The translations under genes and the position numbers were made by a program. Positions 1-8,438 of a DNA stretch of 64,000 nucleotides are shown here, piece by piece; position 1 is the stretch's first letter, and each line of letters begins with the position of its first letter. The notes below the pieces were generated by a model. That model was given only the letters and a program-made list of their open reading frames with translations, searched no databases and had not been told where the DNA came from. Source of the DNA: Asticcacaulis excentricus CB 48 (lineage in GTDB: Bacteria; Pseudomonadota; Alphaproteobacteria; Caulobacterales; Caulobacteraceae); assembly GCF_000175215.2 (NCBI RefSeq), contig NC_014816.1:248001-312000 (forward strand). Reading direction: 5' to 3'.

Positions 1-746
1 CGATGGCGTCGCGGGCCACCCACCATGAACGGTGCGTCTGCGAGCCTTCGATCCCTTCGAGTTCGCGGATTGCGTCGTAAAGCCTCATCAGGATCAGCGT
101 GCTTCCCGCGCTGGTATGCACGCGCAGATAATGGTCCTCGGCCGATAGGGCATAGATCTCGGCCTTCTGATGCTTAAACGGTAAGCGCTCACGAAAGGCG
201 ACGCGCGCCGGGTCAGCCTGGCTTACGGACTCGGTGGGCGGGGGTGCCGCAAAGGCATGGCTTTGCTGCGGTTCACGGTTGCTCAGCACATTCAGCGTCG
301 TCATGGCGGCAGAGATCACGCCAACCGGAACGAAGAAGCGCGGGTAGAGCGCGATGTCCCAGCGCATATGGCCGAACAGGGGGGTGATGGCCCACACAGC
401 CAGCGAGATGGACGGCGTCAGGAGTACGGTCAGCACGATGCCGTACAGCCACGGGCGCCCTTCCAGGTGCAGACGGTGGCGGATGACCTGCATCCCGAAG
501 CGATCAACGCCTACCGCCACCAGTGACCCGGCCAGCATCAATGCGGACCAATAGACGAAGCGCATGACGAAGGGAATCTGGCCTGTGTTGAAGGCGTTAA
601 TCAGGCTGAGGAACAGCGCCATGCCCAGTGAAGCGATCAGGATGCGCCCGACGCCTGACATCGTTTCCGACCAGCCGGGTTTTGCATTTGGCGAAGCGTG
701 AACGGTCGATCCCGTCCTTTCGCGCAGTAACGCCTTCTGTTCGCGC
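1..746 (-). CDS. LytTR-family membrane-bound transcriptional regulator (3' end outside window)
   Basis: I read this frame directly on the minus strand; it is open from ATG at 746 to the window edge (248 codons), so its C-terminus is missing. After about 30 polar residues there are four hydrophobic segments (roughly residues 34-52, 64-85, 100-122 and 135-155). A Pro/Ala-rich linker follows, then a LytTR-like DNA-binding start with the pattern KAEIYALSAEDHYLRVHT and later RLYDAIREL, which matches the family core. The start follows a GGGGAG Shine-Dalgarno (SD) sequence about 5 nt upstream. LytTR proteins with N-terminal membrane domains regulate transcription, often of neighbouring membrane proteins; here a DUF2306 gene is divergent. 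The ligand sensed is unknown. Family call is firm, targets are inference. Confidence 0.85.
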
Positions 747-830
747 ATCCGTCTCCCCATAGCCGATAAGCGCTATCTAATTGCCGTGAAGCGGTCACCC
801 CGCACAAGTCAATTTTCACGGAAACCCCCG

Positions 831-1391
831 ATGTCTGCCCCTCAAGCCGCCTCAAAGCCGCGTTCGGCCTATTCTTTTGTTTGGAAATTCATCAGCGCCC
901 TGATTCTGACGGGTGGACTCATCCTGATAAGCACCCTTGCTTCCGGCGGTGATTTCACCGCCTTTGTCCAGGTTATCGAGGGGGCCCATCTGCATGCTCC
1001 GAACCTGCGCGCCATTGCCGAGTCGTCATTGGCGACGCAAATCCATCTGAGCGCGGCGTTTACGGCCTTTGTTATTGGTCTTTATCAGCTTCTGGGACCT
1101 AAAGGGCGCACGCCGCACCGTTTGCTGGGCTATATCTGGCTGGCGCTCATGCTGACGGCGGCCATATCGAGCTTCTGGCTGCGCGGGCTCAACCATGGCA
1201 TGTTCAGTTTTATCCATATCCTGTCGGGTTGGACGGTGGTGGTCGCGCCGATGATCCTCTATGCGGCGCGCACCAAGAACATCATACGGCACCGCAATAT
1301 GGCTTCAGGCCTGTTCATGGGTGGACTGGTTGTTGCGGGCCTGTTTGCCTTCATGCCCGGCCGCCTGCTTTGGCACGTCTTTTTCGGATAA
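831..1391 (+). CDS. DUF2306-type integral membrane protein
   Basis: A 186-residue membrane protein if started at ATG 831; an in-frame ATG at 786 would add 15 polar residues and is less likely. Hydrophobic segments lie near residues 18-36, 75-92, 104-122, 130-150 and 160-178. His- and Arg-containing loops (for example RTPHRLLGYIW and RHRNMASGLF) are typical of DUF2306 proteins, a family of predicted multi-pass membrane proteins of unknown function. It is transcribed divergently from the LytTR regulator, so regulation by that protein is plausible. No catalytic function can be assigned. Confidence 0.75.
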   Translation: MSAPQAASKPRSAYSFVWKFISALILTGGLILISTLASGGDFTAFVQVIEGAHLHAPNLRAIAESSLATQIHLSAAFTAFVIGLYQLLGPKGRTPHRLLGYIWLALMLTAAISSFWLRGLNHGMFSFIHILSGWTVVVAPMILYAARTKNIIRHRNMASGLFMGGLVVAGLFAFMPGRLLWHVFFG

Positions 1392-1471
1392 CCGGAAAAA
1401 CCCGCCATAAGCGTTTGGATTTTCAAAACGGCGTGCTAGGTTTGGTTTCGTAATTTGGCGGGACCCACACT

Positions 1472-2752
1472 ATGACCGATCAGACCCAACCGGCCCATCC
1501 GGGATGGAAAACCCACATCTGTCTGGTTCTACTGCTGATCGTTTATGTTTTTAATTTTGTCGACCGCCAGATCCTCTCCATCCTCGCTCAGCCGATCAAG
1601 GCCGAACTGAATCTGAGTGATGCGCAACTGGGCTGGCTGGGCGGTTTTGCCTTTGCTTTTGTCTATACCCTTCTCGGTATTCCGGCGGCAATGATCGCGC
1701 AGAGGGTCGGGCGGGTGCGGCTGATCACGGCGGCCCTGATTGTGTGGAGTGCAGCAACGGCGGCCTGTGGTCTGGCCAATTCCTGGATTACGCTGGCGCT
1801 GGGACGGTTCGGCGTCGGCGTCGGCGAAGCGGGCGGCGTCGCCCCGTCGCAAAGTTTAATCAGCGATCTCTATCCGCCTGCCCAACGCGCCAGAGCCATG
1901 GCCGTCTTTTCTCTGGGCGTGCCACTGGGGTCAGGTCTGGGCATCATGTTTGGCGGGCTTTTGGCGGCGACCTTCGACTGGCGGCACGCCTTCGTCACCA
2001 TTGGATTGGCGGGTGTCGTGTTTGCGCCGCTGTTTTTCTTCGGCACGCGCCGTCATGATGGTCAGACGCAAACAGATACCGTCCCGGCGGTGGACCGACT
2101 GCGCCGCCTGATACGCAATCGCTCGCTATGGCTGATTTCACTTGGCGCTTCGCTGTCCTCCGTGATTGGCTATGGCCTGATGTTTTGGCTGCCCTCGGTG
2201 TTTATGCGCTCGTTCAAGGCGACCTTGATGTCCGCCTCTTTCAGCTTTGGCCTGATCGTGCTGATTGGGGGCGCGGTGGGTATTCTGGGCGGCGGCTTTG
2301 TCGCGGATCGTTTAGGCGCAAAGTCGCCGCGTGCTTTCGCGCTGGTGCCCGCAGTAGCCTATCTTCTGTGCATCCCGGCCTACGGCTTGGTTCTGCTGAT
2401 GCCGGGCCTCGCCTTCGATACGGCGGCAGGGTTTGCTTTGCTGATCCTGGCTCAGGCGCTGGGTCTGGTGTGGATGGGGCCGGTGATCGCCAGCCTGCAC
2501 CACGTGGTCGAACCACAGGACCGCGCCTTGGCTTCGGCTCTATTTCTGTTCGTCACCAATATCATCGGCCTTGGCTTCGGCTCGTGGACTATGGGCGCGA
2601 TTTCGGATTATTTATCATATAATTATGCGGCAAATGCGTTGAAAATGGCTGTGACCGGCGGCCTTGTTTTTTACGCGCTGGGGGCCGGGTGCTTTCTTAT
2701 GACAGCGCTTACCCTTAAGCGAGACTGGAAAACGGCCCCGATTTCCGTCTGA
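1472..2752 (+). CDS. MFS transporter
   Basis: A 426-residue protein with about 12 hydrophobic segments, the usual length for the major facilitator superfamily. The first helix carries the YVFNFVDRQILSIL pattern seen in Spinster/hexuronate-type MFS carriers. A cytoplasmic loop after helix 2 has the basic RVGRVRL stretch corresponding to MFS motif A, and GRFGVGVGEAG lies in the region of helix 4. It should be a secondary transporter in the inner membrane. The substrate cannot be told from sequence. It follows the DUF2306 gene by 80 nt and is followed by a 194-nt gap before sucC. Confidence 0.85.
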   Translation: MTDQTQPAHPGWKTHICLVLLLIVYVFNFVDRQILSILAQPIKAELNLSDAQLGWLGGFAFAFVYTLLGIPAAMIAQRVGRVRLITAALIVWSAATAACGLANSWITLALGRFGVGVGEAGGVAPSQSLISDLYPPAQRARAMAVFSLGVPLGSGLGIMFGGLLAATFDWRHAFVTIGLAGVVFAPLFFFGTRRHDGQTQTDTVPAVDRLRRLIRNRSLWLISLGASLSSVIGYGLMFWLPSVFMRSFKATLMSASFSFGLIVLIGGAVGILGGGFVADRLGAKSPRAFALVPAVAYLLCIPAYGLVLLMPGLAFDTAAGFALLILAQALGLVWMGPVIASLHHVVEPQDRALASALFLFVTNIIGLGFGSWTMGAISDYLSYNYAANALKMAVTGGLVFYALGAGCFLMTALTLKRDWKTAPISV

Positions 2753-2946
2753 GCCGGTCCCGACCACGGCAAAAATCAGCGATCTTGCGGTTGCACAACG
2801 CCGGACGGGTCTTTATAACCCCACCCCGTCGGCGCGGGCAAAGACGTCCGTGCCCCCAAGGTCGCCGAGCTGTGCGCCGCACGGCTTGTATTTCCTCGCT
2901 GGTACCGCTAACACGGGCCGGCATCCCATTTGATAAGACCGGTTCC

Positions 2947-4149
2947 ATGAACATTCACGAGCATCAAGCCAAGGCCGTACTCAAGGAGTTCGGCGTCGCC
3001 GTTCCGCGCGGCTATCCCGCCTTTTCGCCCAAGGAAGCCCTTGAGGCCGCCAAGAACCTGAAGGACGATTCCACCAAGGTGTGGGTCGTTAAGTCGCAAA
3101 TCCACGCCGGTGGCCGTGGTAAAGGCCGTTTCGAAGGCCTGGGGCCGGACGCCAAGGGCGGCGTGCGCGTCGTCAAGTCGCCGGCTGACGTCGAAGCCAA
3201 TGCCGACGAAATGCTGGGCCGCGTGCTCGTGACCCATCAAACGGGTCCGGCGGGCAAGCAGGTCAATCGCCTGTACATCGAAGAAGGTGCGGACATCAAA
3301 AAGGAGCTGTATCTGTCGCTCCTCGTTGACCGCGTCTCGTCACGTATCTCGGTCGTCGCCTCGACCGAAGGCGGTATGGACATCGAAGAAGTCGCCCATT
3401 CGACTCCGGAAAAGATCCACTCCTTCACCATCGATCCGGCCACCGGTGTCTTCCCCGTGCACGGCCGTACTCTGGCGCATGCTCTGGGTCTGAAGGGTGA
3501 TCTGGCCAAGCAGGGCTTCAAGCTGCTTCAGCAACTGTATGCGGCGTTCAATGCCAAAGACATGGACATGCTGGAAATCAACCCGCTGATCATCACGGGC
3601 GACGACCAGCTTCTGGTGCTCGACGCCAAGGTGTCGTTCGATTCCAACTCGCTGTTCCGTCATCCGGATATTCAGGCCCTGCGCGACCTGAGCGAAGAAG
3701 ACGCCAAGGAAATTGAAGCCTCGAAGTTCGACCTCTCCTATATCGCCCTTGACGGCGAAATCGGCTGCATGGTCAACGGCGCGGGTCTGGCCATGGCCAC
3801 GCTCGACATCATCAAGCTCTATGGTTCAGAGCCCGCCAACTTCCTCGACGTTGGCGGCGGCGCGACCACTGAAAAGGTGACGGCGGCCTTCAAGATCATC
3901 ACCTCGGACCCCAAGGTGAAGGGCATTCTGGTCAACATCTTCGGTGGCATCATGAAGTGCGACATCATCGCCACGGGCGTTATCGCCGCGGTGAAGGAAG
4001 TCGGCCTGAAGGTGCCTCTGGTGGTGCGCCTCGAAGGCACCAATGTCGAACTCGGCAAGAAAATCATCAACGAAAGCGGCCTGAACGTGATCGCCGCCGA
4101 CGATCTGGCCGATGCGGCCGCCAAGATCGTCAAGGCTGTGAAGGGCTAA
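2947..4149 (+). CDS. sucC: succinyl-CoA synthetase (ADP-forming) beta subunit
   Basis: A 400-residue protein beginning MNIHEHQAKAVLKEFGVAVP, the standard SucC N-terminus; the longer upstream reading of the frame is not needed. It has an ATP-grasp domain with the KSQIHAGGRGKG nucleotide-binding segment, the LEINPL metal-binding motif near residue 215, and a C-terminal CoA-ligase domain with FLDVGGGA and VNIFGGIMKCD. With SucD it interconverts succinyl-CoA plus ADP and succinate plus ATP in the TCA cycle. sucD starts 10 nt downstream, so the two form an operon. Length and motifs are normal. Confidence 0.98.
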   Translation: MNIHEHQAKAVLKEFGVAVPRGYPAFSPKEALEAAKNLKDDSTKVWVVKSQIHAGGRGKGRFEGLGPDAKGGVRVVKSPADVEANADEMLGRVLVTHQTGPAGKQVNRLYIEEGADIKKELYLSLLVDRVSSRISVVASTEGGMDIEEVAHSTPEKIHSFTIDPATGVFPVHGRTLAHALGLKGDLAKQGFKLLQQLYAAFNAKDMDMLEINPLIITGDDQLLVLDAKVSFDSNSLFRHPDIQALRDLSEEDAKEIEASKFDLSYIALDGEIGCMVNGAGLAMATLDIIKLYGSEPANFLDVGGGATTEKVTAAFKIITSDPKVKGILVNIFGGIMKCDIIATGVIAAVKEVGLKVPLVVRLEGTNVELGKKIINESGLNVIAADDLADAAAKIVKAVKG

Positions 4150-4159
4150 GGTTAGAGCA

Positions 4160-5044
4160 ATGTCTGTACTGATCAATTCGCAAACCAAGGTCATCACGCA
4201 GGGCTTCACCGGCGCGCAGGGCACCTTCCATTCCGAACAGGCTATCGCCTACGGCACCAAGGTCGTTGGCGGCGTGACCCCCGGCAAGGGCGGCACCACC
4301 CATATCGGCCTGCCGGTGTTCGATTCCGTGGCTGAAGCCAAGGAGCGCACGGGTGCCGACGCCTCGGCCATCTACGTGCCGCCGCCCTTCGCGGCTGACG
4401 CCATCCTGGAAGCCATCGAAGCCGAAATCCCGCTGATCGTCTGCATCACCGAGGGCATTCCGGTTCTGGACATGGTGAAGGTGAAGCGCGCCCTGTCGGG
4501 TTCCAAGTCGCGCCTGATCGGGCCGAACTGCCCCGGCGTCCTGACCCCGAACGAGTGCAAGATCGGCATCATGCCGGGCAACATCTTCTCCAAGGGTTCG
4601 GTCGGCGTGGTCTCGCGTTCGGGCACGCTCACCTATGAGGCCGTGTTCCAGACGACCAATGCCGGTCTGGGCCAAACGACTGCCGTCGGTATCGGTGGTG
4701 ACCCGGTCAAGGGCACCGAGTTCATCGACGTGCTGGAAATGTTCCTGGCGGATGACGAAACCAAGTCGATCATCATGATCGGTGAAATCGGCGGCTCTGC
4801 GGAAGAAGACGCTGCTCAGTTCCTGATCGACGAAGCCAAGCGCGGCCGTAAAAAGCCAATGGCCGGCTTCATCGCTGGCCGCACGGCACCTCCGGGCCGC
4901 CGGATGGGCCACGCCGGTGCCATCATCTCCGGCGGCAAAGGCGGCGCGGAAGACAAGATCGCGGCCATGGAAGCGGCGGGCATCAAGGTGTCGCCGTCTC
5001 CGGCGGCGCTCGGCGAAACCCTGCTCAGCGTTCTGAAGGGTTAA
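4160..5044 (+). CDS. sucD: succinyl-CoA synthetase alpha subunit
   Basis: A 294-residue protein, the usual SucD length. It begins MSVLINSQTKVITQGFTGAQ with an N-terminal CoA-binding Rossmann domain. It contains the GPNCPGVLTPNECKIGIMPG stretch and the phosphohistidine loop GRRMGHAGAIISGGKG (active His near residue 251). It partners SucC and lies 10 nt behind it. A strong Rho-independent terminator follows, separating sucCD from sucA. Confidence 0.98.
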   Translation: MSVLINSQTKVITQGFTGAQGTFHSEQAIAYGTKVVGGVTPGKGGTTHIGLPVFDSVAEAKERTGADASAIYVPPPFAADAILEAIEAEIPLIVCITEGIPVLDMVKVKRALSGSKSRLIGPNCPGVLTPNECKIGIMPGNIFSKGSVGVVSRSGTLTYEAVFQTTNAGLGQTTAVGIGGDPVKGTEFIDVLEMFLADDETKSIIMIGEIGGSAEEDAAQFLIDEAKRGRKKPMAGFIAGRTAPPGRRMGHAGAIISGGKGGAEDKIAAMEAAGIKVSPSPAALGETLLSVLKG

Positions 5045-5101
5045 TCGTCTAATCCTCTTCCTGAAATTAGGAGGAGGGCTGACCGCCATATACTCGTCAC
5101 G

Positions 5102-5135
5102 AAAAGCGCGTAGCCTCCAGGCTGCGCGCTTTTTT
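5102..5135 (+). terminator. Rho-independent terminator after sucCD
   Basis: AAAAGCGCG (5102-5110) and AGCC pair with GGCT and CGCGCTTTT around a 4-base loop, with one unpaired base on each side, followed by a run of T to 5135. It sits 57 nt after the sucD stop. Confidence 0.9.
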
Positions 5136-5163
5136 GTTGCCGCCGAGGCGTGACGGACGCATA

Positions 5164-5179
5164 ATGTGAGCGCTAACAT
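5164..5179. promoter_or_regulatory. LacI-type operator-like palindrome upstream of sucA
   Basis: ATGTGAGC/GCTAACAT is a 16-bp palindrome with one mismatched pair. Its GCGC-centred form resembles operators of LacI/GalR-family regulators (TGTTAGCGCTAACA type). It lies about 160 nt upstream of the sucA start and 11 nt from a second palindrome. The regulator is not encoded nearby, so the assignment is inference. Confidence 0.4.
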
Positions 5180-5189
5180 TTTGTCTGAT

Positions 5190-5205
5190 AAATCGTATAC
5201 GATTT
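5190..5205. promoter_or_regulatory. GntR-type operator-like perfect palindrome upstream of sucA
   Basis: AAATCGTA/TACGATTT is a perfect 16-bp palindrome with the GTATAC core common in operators of GntR/FCD-family regulators. It lies about 135 nt before the sucA ATG, in the only non-coding region between the sucCD terminator and sucA, and probably controls sucA. No GntR gene is in the window. Confidence 0.45.
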
Positions 5206-5339
5206 TTCCGGCTTAAGAGGTTCTCAATACCTCTCAAAGAGAGTATAGACCTTCCTGTCAGGCGGTGTCGTTATTGGCCGCCTCAACCCAAGTACGAAAG
5301 GGAGACGGTGTCGTAGTTGGCCGTCTCGCAAGGTATAGA

Positions 5340-8321
5340 ATGGCGGACGATTCCGGTCGGCTGAACCAGGTTTTCGCGGAAACCTCGTTCCTTTATGGCG
5401 GCAACGCCCTGTTCATCGAACAGATTCAGGAGCAGTGGGCAAAGGACCCGAGCTCTGTCACTCCGGCCTGGCGGGCCTTCTTCGATCAGCTTATGGACAA
5501 CCCGACCAACGTGGCGCAGAACGCCTCGGTGGGCGGCTGGGCGCGCCCCGTCGTGGAGAAGCGCGATGAGCTGACCTCGGCGCTGGACGGGTTCTGGCCT
5601 GCCGTCGAAGCCAAGGCTGCCAAGGGTATCGCCGAAAAGAACGCCAAGGATAGTGCCGCCGGTAAGGCCGCACCTGCCTCTGCCGCAGATCTGCAAAACG
5701 CGGCGCGTGATTCCGTACGCGCCCTGATGCTTATCCGTGCCTACCGCATCCGTGGTCACCTTCAGGCCAATCTCGACCCGCTGGGTCTGGAGCCGAAGGG
5801 TGAGAATCCGGAACTGCTGCCGGAACACTGGGGCTTTAGCGCCGCCGACATGGACCGCCCGATCTTCATCGACGGCGTTCTGGGTCTCGAAACCGCGACG
5901 CTGAAAGAAATCATCCAGATCCTGCGCCGCACCTACTGCGCCAATGTCGGCGTGCAGTACATGCACATCTACGACACAGCGGAAAAGGCGTGGATTCAGG
6001 AGCGCATCGAAGGCCGCGACAAGGAAATCACCTTCACCAAGGAAGGCAAGATCGCCATCCTCAAGAAGCTGATCGAGACCGAAGGCCTCGAACGCTTCCT
6101 GCACCGTCGCTTCCCCGGCACCAAGCGCTTCGGCCTCGACGGCGGTGAAGCCCTGATCCCGGCCATGGAGCAGATCATCAAGCGCGGCGGCAACCTGGGC
6201 GTGAAGGACCTCATTCTGGGGATGCCGCACCGCGGCCGCCTCAATGTGCTGACGGCCGTGATGGGCAAGCCCTATCGCGCCTTGTTCCACGAATTCCAGG
6301 GCGGTTCGACCGTGCCGCTCGACATCGACTCGACCGGCGACGTGAAATACCACATGGGGGCGTCTTCTGACCGCGCCTTTGACGGCAACAATGTTCACCT
6401 GTCTTTGACGGCCAACCCGTCGCACCTTGAAATCGTCAACCCGGTGGTCCTGGGCAAGGCCCGCGCCAAGCAGGCGGCGCACATCAAGGCCAAGGGCGAC
6501 GGTCAGCTCGACCGCAGTCAGACCATCCCGCTTATCCTGCACGGCGATGCCGCCTTTGCGGGTCAGGGCGTGGTGGCCGAATGCTTCGCCCTGATGGGGC
6601 TGAAGGGGTACAAGACCGGCGGCACGTTGCACATCATCGTCAACAACCAAATCGGCTTCACGACGGCGCCCAGATTCTCGCGCTCCTCGCCCTATCCGTC
6701 GGATCAGGCGCTGGGCGCGCAGGCCCCGATCCTGCACTGTAACGGCGACGATCCCGAAGCCGTGGTCTATTGCGCCAAGGTTGCCACCGAGTTCCGGCAG
6801 AAGTTTGCCAAGGACGTGGTGATTGACATGTTCTGTTATCGCCGCTTCGGTCACAACGAAGGCGATGATCCGACGTTCACGCAGCCGATCATGTACGCCA
6901 AGATCAAGGACCATCCGTCCACGCGCGAACTGTACGGTCAGCGGCTGATCGCCGAAGGCGTGGCCACGCAGGCCGAAATCGACGGCTGGATCGCCGAATT
7001 TGACGCTTTCCTAAACGCTGAGTTTGAGGCGGGCAAGGAATACAAGGCGACCAAGGCGGACTGGCTCGACGGCAAGTGGTCGGGCCTCGGCCTGCCTGAA
7101 GATGATGAGCGCCGCGGTTTCACCTCGGTGCCGCGCGCCAAGCTGGAAGAAATCGGTCGCAAGATCACCACCATCCCCAACGCGATCGAGGCGCACAAGA
7201 CGCTGCGCCGCGTCATCGAAGGTCGCCGTCAGGCGATCGACAGTGGCGAAAATATCGACTGGGCGCTGGCTGAGCATCTGGCCTTCGGCTCTTTGCTCGA
7301 CGAAGGTTTTGACGTGCGCCTGTCGGGTCAGGATTCAATCCGCGGTACTTTCTCGCAACGGCACTCAGCCTTTATCGATCAGCGCACGGAAGAGCGTTAC
7401 TTCCCGCTCAACCATCTGCGCGAAGGTCAGGCTCATTACGAAGTGATCGACTCGGCCCTGTCGGAAGAAGCGGTGCTGGGCTTCGAATACGGCTATTCGC
7501 TGGCCGATCCCAACACGCTTGTCATGTGGGAAGGTCAGTTCGGCGACTTCGTCAACGGGGCTCAGGTCGTTATTGACCAGTTCATCTCGTCGGGCGAACG
7601 CAAGTGGCTGCGTATGTCGGGCCTCGTCATGCTGCTGCCGCACGGTTACGAAGGTCAGGGCCCCGAACACTCCTCGGCGCGTCTCGAACGCTTCCTGCAA
7701 CTGTGTGCCGAAGACAATATGCAGGTCGCCAACTGCACGACGCCGGCCAACTACTTCCACATCCTGCGCCGTCAGATCCACCGTCCGTTCCGCAAACCGC
7801 TGATCATCATGACGCCGAAGTCGCTTCTGCGTCACAAGAAAGCGGTTTCGACCCTGACCGACATCTCGGAAGGCTCGTCCTTCCACCGCGTGCTGCACGA
7901 CGACGCCGAGCGCCGTCCAGATGTGGCCGGCGTCAAGCTGGTGGCCGATGACAAGATCCGTCGTGTCGTGCTCTGCTCCGGTAAGGTCTATTACGACCTG
8001 CTGGATGAGCGCGAAAAGAAGGGCATCAAGGACGTCTATCTGATGCGTCTGGAGCAGTTCTATCCGTGGCCGATGAAGTCCCTGCTCACCGAACTGGGTC
8101 GCTTCAAAAACGCCGAACTGGTGTGGTGTCAGGAAGAACCGAAGAATATGGGCGGCTGGTCGTTCGTCGATCCGTGGCTTGAACTGACGCTCGACAAGCT
8201 GAAGATCAAGGCTAAGCGCGCCCGCTATGTCGGTCGCCCGGCCTCGGCCTCGACCGCTGCCGGTGTCATGAGCCGCCACTTGAAAGAGCTGGAAACCTTC
8301 CTGAACGAGGCCTTCGCGTAA
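5340..8321 (+). CDS. sucA: 2-oxoglutarate dehydrogenase E1 component
   Basis: A 993-residue thiamine-diphosphate enzyme, normal for E1o. I chose ATG 5340 (MADDSGRLNQVFAETSFLYG) because it follows AAGG by 6 nt and fits the family N-terminus; the frame stays open upstream to a GTG at 5265. Features include the N-terminal FLYGGNALFIEQIQEQW region, MPHRGRLNVL, the ThDP-binding segment GDAAFAGQGVVAE..NNQIGFTT, and a C-terminal transketolase-like domain (MLLPHGYEGQGPEHSSARLE, EEPKNMGGW). It decarboxylates 2-oxoglutarate and succinylates the SucB lipoyl groups. sucB follows after 117 nt; lpdA is 4.7 kb further on. Confidence 0.97.
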   Translation: MADDSGRLNQVFAETSFLYGGNALFIEQIQEQWAKDPSSVTPAWRAFFDQLMDNPTNVAQNASVGGWARPVVEKRDELTSALDGFWPAVEAKAAKGIAEKNAKDSAAGKAAPASAADLQNAARDSVRALMLIRAYRIRGHLQANLDPLGLEPKGENPELLPEHWGFSAADMDRPIFIDGVLGLETATLKEIIQILRRTYCANVGVQYMHIYDTAEKAWIQERIEGRDKEITFTKEGKIAILKKLIETEGLERFLHRRFPGTKRFGLDGGEALIPAMEQIIKRGGNLGVKDLILGMPHRGRLNVLTAVMGKPYRALFHEFQGGSTVPLDIDSTGDVKYHMGASSDRAFDGNNVHLSLTANPSHLEIVNPVVLGKARAKQAAHIKAKGDGQLDRSQTIPLILHGDAAFAGQGVVAECFALMGLKGYKTGGTLHIIVNNQIGFTTAPRFSRSSPYPSDQALGAQAPILHCNGDDPEAVVYCAKVATEFRQKFAKDVVIDMFCYRRFGHNEGDDPTFTQPIMYAKIKDHPSTRELYGQRLIAEGVATQAEIDGWIAEFDAFLNAEFEAGKEYKATKADWLDGKWSGLGLPEDDERRGFTSVPRAKLEEIGRKITTIPNAIEAHKTLRRVIEGRRQAIDSGENIDWALAEHLAFGSLLDEGFDVRLSGQDSIRGTFSQRHSAFIDQRTEERYFPLNHLREGQAHYEVIDSALSEEAVLGFEYGYSLADPNTLVMWEGQFGDFVNGAQVVIDQFISSGERKWLRMSGLVMLLPHGYEGQGPEHSSARLERFLQLCAEDNMQVANCTTPANYFHILRRQIHRPFRKPLIIMTPKSLLRHKKAVSTLTDISEGSSFHRVLHDDAERRPDVAGVKLVADDKIRRVVLCSGKVYYDLLDEREKKGIKDVYLMRLEQFYPWPMKSLLTELGRFKNAELVWCQEEPKNMGGWSFVDPWLELTLDKLKIKAKRARYVGRPASASTAAGVMSRHLKELETFLNEAFA

Positions 8322-8438
8322 CCGCGCAGGCCGTCTGAACGAAGTTTCCTTAAACCCGTCCCAATGAAGGGCGCTGCCATTGAACGCTGAGCGCGCCCTT
8401 CACCCCCTGAATTAAAGATAAAATCGGAGCCTATATCC

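Noticed and set aside
5283..6914. A 543-codon minus-strand frame across sucA
   Set aside because: It is a high-GC antisense shadow of an unmistakable E1 gene and shows no motif; the same holds for long frames opposite sucB, atpA, atpD and lpdA.
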